A stretch of DNA of 9,071 bases from Ruminococcus sp. (GTDB lineage: Bacteria > Bacillota > Clostridia > Oscillospirales > Ruminococcaceae). A model generated the notes under the pieces. It had not been told where the DNA came from. It made no database searches and saw only the letters and a list, made by a program, of their open reading frames with translations. Within the stretch, counting starts at the first letter, position 1. Each line of letters begins with the position of its first letter. The DNA lies in contig JAIDNR010000049.1 in assembly GCA_029063695.1 (NCBI GenBank), positions 1 through 9,071 of the forward strand. The letters are read 5' to 3'. This document shows positions 1-5,018 of the stretch, in pieces. A program made the translations under genes and the position numbers.

Positions 1-2
1 TC

Positions 3-851
3 TTATTGATTTTCAGCGGATTATATTATCTTAACAAAAGTACATATTTTCTGACATTTCTTATGTTGTCACCTGCTGTAAGTGTTTTGTTGACAAAGGT
101 AATTTGCAAAGAGAGTTTCAGTGACTTATATTTAAAACCGTACTTTAAAGGCAATATAAAATGGTACTTGTCCGCATATTTCCTGACACCTTTTATCGCA
201 TTTTTCGGAGCATTAATATACTTCATTATTTTTCCTAATGATTTTAATATGATAGGTTCAGAATATGCCAAAGCAATGGAAATAGAAAATGAAAGTGAAT
301 ATATATCCAAACTAACTTTTATGATACCTCTAGCAATAATTCTTAATCCAATAGCCGGACTTATATCATGTTTGGGTGAAGAACTGGCATGGAGAGCATA
401 CCTGTTACCACGACTGAACAAAAGGTTTTCTATACAGATTTCAGTAATCCTAAACGGCATTATATGGGGACTCTGGCACGCTCCCATAATTGCTACGGGA
501 TATAATTATGGCAATGAAAACATAACAATCGGAATCATTGCAATGATTATTTTCTGTACAATAATTGGAACTATATCGTCATATCTTTTTTACAAAACAA
601 AATCCGTATGGTGTTCAGTAATTTTTCATACTTCTTTAAATGGTATTGACAAATACAGACCATCTGAATTATTTATGAGCAAAAATTCAAATATGTTTAT
701 TGGTCCGGATTTATTAGGACTAATTGGTGGAATAGGATTTATAATTATTTCAATTATATTATTCACCAGATTGAAAAAAGAAAATATGATTAAAGGAGTA
801 AAAATCAATGCCCACACCATTAGCAGACAGAATCCGCCCGAAAACTCTTGA
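3..851 (+). CDS. CPBP/Abi-family intramembrane glutamic protease, 5' end missing
   Basis: Polytopic membrane protein with the three signatures of the CPBP (CAAX protease/bacteriocin-processing, Abi) family. Counting from the TTG at position 6 as residue 1, these are EELAWR (E125, E126, R130), IWGLWH (W154, H158) and FHTSLNG (H208, N212). These residues form the intramembrane active site in the family; the substrate of this member cannot be told. Several hydrophobic segments are visible, for example around residues 55-76, 105-121, 143-165, 175-196 and 235-254. The frame is open to the left edge, and family members usually have one more N-terminal membrane segment, so the real start is probably upstream and the TTG is not a convincing start. 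The last 15 codons overlap rarA, and the tail after LKKEN (about residue 260) looks unlike a conserved family ending. The coding DNA is visibly more AT-rich than rarA. Family call firm; role (bacteriocin immunity, protein processing or other) unknown. Confidence 0.88.
   Translation, partial: LLIFSGLYYLNKSTYFLTFLMLSPAVSVLLTKVICKESFSDLYLKPYFKGNIKWYLSAYFLTPFIAFFGALIYFIIFPNDFNMIGSEYAKAMEIENESEYISKLTFMIPLAIILNPIAGLISCLGEELAWRAYLLPRLNKRFSIQISVILNGIIWGLWHAPIIATGYNYGNENITIGIIAMIIFCTIIGTISSYLFYKTKSVWCSVIFHTSLNGIDKYRPSELFMSKNSNMFIGPDLLGLIGGIGFIIISIILFTRLKKENMIKGVKINAHTISRQNPPENS
792..798 (+). promoter_or_regulatory. Ribosome binding site of rarA
   Basis: AAAGGAG sits 9 bases before the ATG at 808, inside the 3' end of the upstream CPBP gene. 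It supports the ATG at 808 as the rarA start and therefore the 44-base overlap of the two genes. No promoter for rarA is evident within the CPBP gene, so co-transcription is likely. Confidence 0.75.
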
Positions 852-2079
852 TGACGTTGTAGGACAGGAGCATATTTTAGGCAGAAATAAGCCTCTGCGG
901 AAAATAATTGAAAGCGGAGCAGTCCCGAATATGATTTTCTATGGTTCATCGGGTATCGGAAAGACTACTGTTGCAAGAATTATCGCCGAAAACTGCAATA
1001 TGACCTTGCATAAGCTGAATGGCACAAGTGCATCTGTAGCCGACATAAAAGAGATAGTCGCAGAAATCGGTACTTTCGGAGCTGAAAACGGCATACTTCT
1101 TTATCTTGATGAAATACAGTATCTCAATAAAAAACAGCAGCAAAGTCTTTTGGAATACATAGAAAACGGCGATATAACGCTTATCGCATCTACTACGGAA
1201 AATCCGTATTTTTCGGTATATAACGCAATAATCAGCAGAAGCACAGTATTTGAGTTCAAGCCCGTGACCGCTGAACAGCTTATACCTGCAATAAAGCGAG
1301 GACTCAGAATATTGTCCGAAGAATCGGGGAATGAAGTTATATTCACGGACGATATATGCCGTTCAATTGCATACGGCTGCGGCGGTGACGTGCGTAAAGC
1401 CATGAATACCGTTGAATTATGCGTACTGTGCGGAGAAATTTCGGACGGCAGAGTTATTGTTACGGAAGAATCACTTGAAATGCTTGTACAGAGGAGTAAT
1501 ATGCGTTATGACCGTGACGGCGACCAGCATTTTGATATTCTTTCGGCTCTTCATAAGTCAATAAGAGGTTCAGACGAAAATGCCGCACTCCATTATGCCG
1601 CACGTCTCATTGAAGCAGGTGATATAATTTCACTTTGCCGCCGACTTCTCTGCATAGCCGCCGAAGATGTCGGACTTGCTTATCCTCAGGCGATTGATGT
1701 AACAAAGGCGTGTGTTGATTCGGCATTACAGCTCGGACTTCCCGAAGCAAGACTTCCCATAGCAGAAGCAATAATACTTCTTGCAACCGCACCGAAGTCA
1801 AACAGTGTGTATACTGCCATAAACTCAGCTATAGAGGACATAAAAAGCTGTGATGCACTTGATTTTCCACGTCATTTGCAGAACTGCCATTTTGACGGTA
1901 AAGGTGCTGAAATAACAGGACAGAATTACTTATATCCGCACAACTATCCGAATCACTATGTAAAACAGCAGTATCTTCCCGATACGCTGAAAGATAAAGT
2001 CTACTATGAGTTCGGCGATAATAAACAGGAACAGTCTGCACTTCTTTACAGAAAAAAGCTCCTGAATGACTTAAAATAA
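808..2079 (+). CDS. rarA: Replication-associated recombination protein A (RarA/MgsA), AAA+ ATPase
   Basis: A 423-residue cytoplasmic AAA+ ATPase of the RarA/MgsA/WRNIP1 family, which acts at stalled or damaged replication forks and is related to clamp-loader subunits. The order of motifs is complete: the N-terminal PLADRIRPKTLDDVVGQEH; Walker A GSSGIGKTT at 46-54; Walker B LYLDEIQ with D101 and E102; sensor 1 region ASTTENPYF at 127-135; arginine-finger SRS at 143-145; and sensor 2 GGDVRKAMN at 192-200. The C-terminal oligomerisation half is recognisable from HKSIRGSDENAALHYAARL (249-267) and the AEDVGLAYPQA stretch (285-295). Length is close to the usual 420-450 residues, so the gene is intact. 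Walker B reads DEIQ where many homologues have DEIH. It follows the CPBP gene with an overlap and ends just before a strong terminator. It has no visible tie to the secreted-protein genes downstream. Confidence 0.95.
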   Translation: MPTPLADRIRPKTLDDVVGQEHILGRNKPLRKIIESGAVPNMIFYGSSGIGKTTVARIIAENCNMTLHKLNGTSASVADIKEIVAEIGTFGAENGILLYLDEIQYLNKKQQQSLLEYIENGDITLIASTTENPYFSVYNAIISRSTVFEFKPVTAEQLIPAIKRGLRILSEESGNEVIFTDDICRSIAYGCGGDVRKAMNTVELCVLCGEISDGRVIVTEESLEMLVQRSNMRYDRDGDQHFDILSALHKSIRGSDENAALHYAARLIEAGDIISLCRRLLCIAAEDVGLAYPQAIDVTKACVDSALQLGLPEARLPIAEAIILLATAPKSNSVYTAINSAIEDIKSCDALDFPRHLQNCHFDGKGAEITGQNYLYPHNYPNHYVKQQYLPDTLKDKVYYEFGDNKQEQSALLYRKKLLNDLK

Positions 2080-2085
2080 TTGCCC

Positions 2086-2113
2086 ATGACTGCTGAAAAC
2101 AGCAGTCATTTTT
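2086..2113 (+). terminator. Intrinsic terminator after rarA
   Basis: A perfect 10-bp stem, ATGACTGCTG (2086-2095) with CAGCAGTCAT (2100-2109), and an AAAA loop, running into a T-tract to 2113. It begins 7 bases after the rarA stop, so it ends the CPBP/rarA transcript and isolates the dockerin operon from it. Confidence 0.9.
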
Positions 2114-2147
2114 AATTAACAAAACGTTTACAAAAAGTTAATAATAT

Positions 2148-2180
2148 TTTCCGCACATAAGGTAATTTTTTCCGTTATAC
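2148..2180 (+). promoter_or_regulatory. Two-part promoter-like motif of the dockerin/serpin operon (copy 1)
   Basis: TTTCCGCACAT (2148-2158) is followed by TTTCCGTTATAC (2169-2180). The same two elements recur before the sigma gene at 7426-7458. Start-to-start distance is 21 bases here and 22 there, and the CCGCACA to CCGTTA gap is 14 and 15 bases. This fits -35/-10 elements of an alternative sigma factor, with CCGTTA resembling the CGT-type -10 of many ECF promoters. The -35-like half lacks the common AAC. A direct-repeat operator (TTTCCG twice, about two helical turns apart) is the alternative. No good housekeeping promoter is visible nearby: TTTACA at 2127-2132 has no TATAAT-like partner at the right distance. 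Confidence 0.6.
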
Positions 2181-2996
2181 ATTACAGAGGTTAAAATTGT
2201 TCTCAGAGGGATTTATCATGAAAAAGAAATTACTTGCACTTGCACTCGGAATTACAACTGCATTTTCAGCAGTTCCGCTTATGTCTGCAAAGGCTCTTGA
2301 CCCGCCTATGCCAGGTGATGTCAATTCCGACTGGACTGTAAATATAGCTGACCTTGTATGTTTACAGCGTTATCTTCTCGGTATGGGCGAACTTGACTGG
2401 GTTTATGGAATTTACAGTGCAGATGTAAATGATGATGGAAAAATAGACGTTTTTGACTATATTGAAATGCGAAAAATAATTGAATCATCTGACAGTAAAC
2501 TTGAATACAGATTTACACAAGTTGATATATCAATTCCTGTAGGTTTACAATATGGAAAACAGCCTTTTGATTCCGAAGCTGTTATTACATCGGTCAGCGA
2601 ACTTGAGAATTATTTTCACCCATACTATGTAATGCTTACTACAGGTGAATGTGTAACTGTTGAAGTTGCATCTCAGGAAATAATTGACGACTTCCTTTCA
2701 CGCTATGATAAGGATTTTTTCAGAGATAATGTTCTGTTACTGAATTATTTGAGAGGTACAATCAGCTATGAATTTGAATCAGTTCAGTATGAAGACTCCA
2801 CACTTGTAATAAAATATTACGATACTGAACCTGATGTAATGTGGTATCAGCCTTTACCGCCTTATATTGCAGAAGTTGCAATGTCAAAAGACCTTTGGGC
2901 AGACGGTGATGTTATTTGGGAAGAAGTCGAAAAGCCGTTTGAAAGTTCATTTGCAGAACCACAGATTATTACAAGCTCAGATGAATTGGATACTTA
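2155..2996 (+). repeat. Tandem duplication, copy 1
   Basis: This stretch runs from ACATAAGG inside the promoter motif to GATACTTA at the end of the short dockerin gene. It is homologous to 2997-3920. The first 87 coding bases differ at only about 5 positions between copies; divergence is greater further on. Copy 1 is 82 bases shorter, partly from a 17-residue gap near the end of the protein. The copies are directly adjacent. Confidence 0.85.
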
Positions 2997-2997
2997 A
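2218..2997 (+). CDS. Secreted dockerin protein with one PrcB-like module, truncated duplicate
   Basis: A 259-residue exported protein. Residues 1-26 form a signal peptide (KKK, hydrophobic core, then SAKA as likely cleavage site). A type I dockerin follows at about 32-90, with calcium loops at D34-D45 (D, N, D, T, N, D at positions 1, 3, 5, 7, 9, 12) and D69-D80 (D, N, D, K, D, D). Residues 119-228 carry a module with IxSVSELENY, YDKDFFRDNVLLLNYL and PPYIAEVAMSK. This layout recalls PrcB-type protease-complex domains, but that is inference. ATG at 2218 is preferred over the in-frame TTG at 2197 because the signal peptide begins there and an AGAGGG ribosome site lies 7 bases upstream. The protein stops at ELDT, exactly where the homologous long protein continues into its second module, so it is a shortened copy. 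The reading frame is otherwise clean and it has a promoter-like motif, so it is probably expressed. A cohesin-bearing scaffold is the expected partner. Confidence 0.88.
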   Translation: MKKKLLALALGITTAFSAVPLMSAKALDPPMPGDVNSDWTVNIADLVCLQRYLLGMGELDWVYGIYSADVNDDGKIDVFDYIEMRKIIESSDSKLEYRFTQVDISIPVGLQYGKQPFDSEAVITSVSELENYFHPYYVMLTTGECVTVEVASQEIIDDFLSRYDKDFFRDNVLLLNYLRGTISYEFESVQYEDSTLVIKYYDTEPDVMWYQPLPPYIAEVAMSKDLWADGDVIWEEVEKPFESSFAEPQIITSSDELDT

Positions 2998-3023
2998 CAT
3001 AAGGCAATTTTTTCCGTTATACA
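2997..3023 (+). promoter_or_regulatory. Partial copy of the two-part promoter motif before the long dockerin gene
   Basis: ACATAAGG (2997-3004) and TTTCCGTTATAC (3011-3022) match copy 1 with identical spacing, but the upstream TTTCCGC is replaced by coding sequence of the short gene (ATACTTA). The duplication therefore carried the -10-like half and the last bases of the -35-like half. Activity from this copy is probably weakened, leaving the downstream genes to depend mainly on read-through from copy 1. Confidence 0.55.
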
Positions 3024-3920
3024 TTACAGAAACAAAAATTTTCAGGGAGGATTTATTATGAAAAAGAAATTACTTGCTCTTGCACTCGGAATCACAACTG
3101 CACTTTCAGCAGTTCCACTTATGTCTGCAAAGGCTCTTGCCCCGCCTATTCCGGGGGACGTTAATCTTGACTGGACTATAAATATTGCCGACCTCGTATG
3201 TATGCAGAAATATCTTATGGGTACAGGAACTATTAATACTTCACAGTTCGGTCTTACGACTGTTGACCTCAACAATGACGGCAGAGTTGACGTTTTTGAC
3301 TATATCGAATTACGCAGACTTGTTGACGAATGGTGCGGTTTAAGTAAAAATGATGTAAAAATCGAAAGCAGATTTACGCAGGTTGATACGTCGATACCGC
3401 CCGGCGTACACTATTCAAGACCGTCAGGAAGTGCTTGTATTATCCGCTCTGTTGAGGACCTTGAATATTACTTATCTCCTTATAATGTAATAACACATGA
3501 CGGAAACCGTGTAGGAGGATGTGTATTTATAGAAGCTGCTTGTCAGGAAGTGCTTGACGATTTGTATGCACGCTATGATGACGAATTTTTCGCTAATAAT
3601 ATATTACTGCTGAATTATCTGTCAGGTACAGCAGGATATGAATTTGAGTCAATTCAGTATGAGGACGAAAAACTTGTAATCAAATATTACGATTCAACTC
3701 CATACGGTTTGACATGGTGTTTTCCTTTACCGCCTTATATTGCAGAAGTCGCAGTACCAAAAACTTTATGGGCAGACGGTGACTATACATGGGAAAGAGT
3801 TGAACAGCCTGTTGAAATGACAATGAAAACAGACTTCACGAATGCAATAAACGATGAAGCAATAAAAAGCTCATATTCAAAGCCGTCCGTTATTACAAAC
3901 TCCGAAGAACTTGATACTTA
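2997..3920 (+). repeat. Tandem duplication, copy 2
   Basis: Homologous to 2155-2996, from ACATAAGG to GATACTTA (3913-3920). After this point the long gene continues as TCTTGAC and onward, sequence that copy 1 lacks. This shows that copy 2 plus its continuation keeps the ancestral downstream arrangement, while copy 1 keeps the ancestral upstream promoter. Confidence 0.85.
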
Positions 3921-5004
3921 TCTTGACGGCAAATTTCATGCAGGAGTTAAAATGTCGCTGAAAGAGACTTACAATGACGAATTTTTTGCAGACAATGTGC
4001 TTGTAATCGACCTATACTATCAGAAATACCGTGATGACTATGTAACTTCTGTATCTACCAAAAAAGATGAATACAACAATCTTGTTTTCCACTATGACCG
4101 TCAGTTTATAAACGGCTTTGTTGATGAGGGAATACAGATAAATCAGGTTACAATTCCTAAAGAGCAGTATCACTTTACAGATACTTTCAAAGAAAAAGCA
4201 TGGGAAACTTCCGTTGATGTTTCATACGCAAGCTGTGACTTGTTTTCTATTGCCGAAATGAACGGTTTTGAACTGAATGACGAAACTATCAAGTGCTACT
4301 CAAAAGAAGGTGCATGGGTTAACTCAGATGTGGAAATGAGAGCATATCTTTCTGAATGTATGTCAGATGAAATGGTTGAATTTTTATTTCCTGAATCATC
4401 TGACGGTTTAGAAAAGCCTGCTTTGTATAATCCTGATTCTCCCATCTGGAACAGGTATTCCATTTATATGTGGGTTGATAACAATATTATCGGTGCAACT
4501 CACAGTCTTATAAATTCTGCAGAAACTGATGATAAACTTAATATAACACTCTCAAATGTTCAACCTTTAAGCTGTATGGGCGGAAGTTTTCTGCATATTA
4601 TCCGCACAAGCAAAACGCAGTCAGGAAAAGCTGTCAGCATAAATAATATCAATATGAATGATTGTATGCCACATACTGATGGTGAAAGTGCTATACTTCA
4701 GTTCGGCAAAGATGTTGTCATGTTAAATCAGTATACTTTCGGAAACAAAAATGTTGCTGATATTTACCGTCTCCATTTAGGCGGAGGACCTGTGCAGTAT
4801 AGCGGATACGATTATATTGGTACTGTTGAATTAGACGAGGGTTATCAGCTTGTAAAGAAAGGTGACTATATTTCATACAGTGCAGGCGAAAAAGTTATCA
4901 TGGAATCAGGCGAGTATGCAATAACTATTGAAAATGAACAGCTTACAATCAGCTACAAATATTCTGCTGATTCAGAATACACAGAAAAAACTTTTAACTA
5001 TTGA
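3058..5004 (+). CDS. Secreted dockerin protein with repeated PrcB-like modules
   Basis: A 648-residue exported protein. It has a signal peptide at 1-26, almost identical to that of the preceding gene, and a type I dockerin at about 32-90 with loops D34-D45 and D70-D81. Three related modules follow. Module 1 (about 127-239) matches the short protein. Module 2 (about 276-371) has VITNSEELDTYL, YNDEFFADNVLVIDLY and VTIPKEQYHF. Module 3 (about 411-520) is more divergent, with WVNSDVEMRAYL, DKLNITLSNV and FLHIIRTSK. The scheme 'V/I-I-x-S-x-x-E-L, D-x-x-F-F-x-x-N-x-L, then a closing strand ending in PK or SK' resembles PrcB-type domains found with bacterial surface proteases. I infer a possible protein-binding role, with no catalytic residues recognised. 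The ATG follows GGGAGG by 7 bases. The gene is 60 bases after the short gene and 14 before the serpin gene, whose ribosome site overlaps its stop. It therefore most likely forms an operon with the serpin gene. Confidence 0.85.
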   Translation: MKKKLLALALGITTALSAVPLMSAKALAPPIPGDVNLDWTINIADLVCMQKYLMGTGTINTSQFGLTTVDLNNDGRVDVFDYIELRRLVDEWCGLSKNDVKIESRFTQVDTSIPPGVHYSRPSGSACIIRSVEDLEYYLSPYNVITHDGNRVGGCVFIEAACQEVLDDLYARYDDEFFANNILLLNYLSGTAGYEFESIQYEDEKLVIKYYDSTPYGLTWCFPLPPYIAEVAVPKTLWADGDYTWERVEQPVEMTMKTDFTNAINDEAIKSSYSKPSVITNSEELDTYLDGKFHAGVKMSLKETYNDEFFADNVLVIDLYYQKYRDDYVTSVSTKKDEYNNLVFHYDRQFINGFVDEGIQINQVTIPKEQYHFTDTFKEKAWETSVDVSYASCDLFSIAEMNGFELNDETIKCYSKEGAWVNSDVEMRAYLSECMSDEMVEFLFPESSDGLEKPALYNPDSPIWNRYSIYMWVDNNIIGATHSLINSAETDDKLNITLSNVQPLSCMGGSFLHIIRTSKTQSGKAVSINNINMNDCMPHTDGESAILQFGKDVVMLNQYTFGNKNVADIYRLHLGGGPVQYSGYDYIGTVELDEGYQLVKKGDYISYSAGEKVIMESGEYAITIENEQLTISYKYSADSEYTEKTFNY

Positions 5005-5009
5005 GGAGG
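5003..5009 (+). promoter_or_regulatory. Ribosome binding site of the serpin gene, overlapping the upstream stop
   Basis: GAGGAGG begins within the TGA (5002-5004) of the long dockerin gene and lies 9 bases before the ATG at 5019. It favours that ATG over the in-frame TTG at 5001 and suggests translational coupling of the two secreted proteins. Confidence 0.75.
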
Positions 5010-5018
5010 ATTTTATTT

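Noticed and set aside
26..2122. Long open frames on the minus strand opposite the CPBP and rarA genes
   Set aside because: They lie opposite well-supported genes, lack ribosome sites and show no family motifs; they are by-products of coding bias.
2197..2217. TTG at 2197 as start of the short dockerin gene
   Set aside because: It would put seven residues before a complete signal peptide and has no ribosome site; ATG at 2218 has AGAGGG at proper distance and matches the sister gene.
2218..2997. Calling the short dockerin gene a pseudogene
   Set aside because: It is truncated relative to its sister but has an intact start, signal peptide, complete dockerin, one complete module and the better promoter motif, so a functional protein is plausible.
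2867..3061. A + strand frame of 64 codons spanning the end of the short dockerin gene and the junction
   Set aside because: It is out of frame with both dockerin genes, has no ribosome site, and its predicted protein looks like frame-shifted dockerin sequence.
5001..5018. TTG at 5001 as start of the serpin gene
   Set aside because: It overlaps the upstream stop and consists of the ribosome site itself; ATG at 5019 is well placed behind GAGGAGG.
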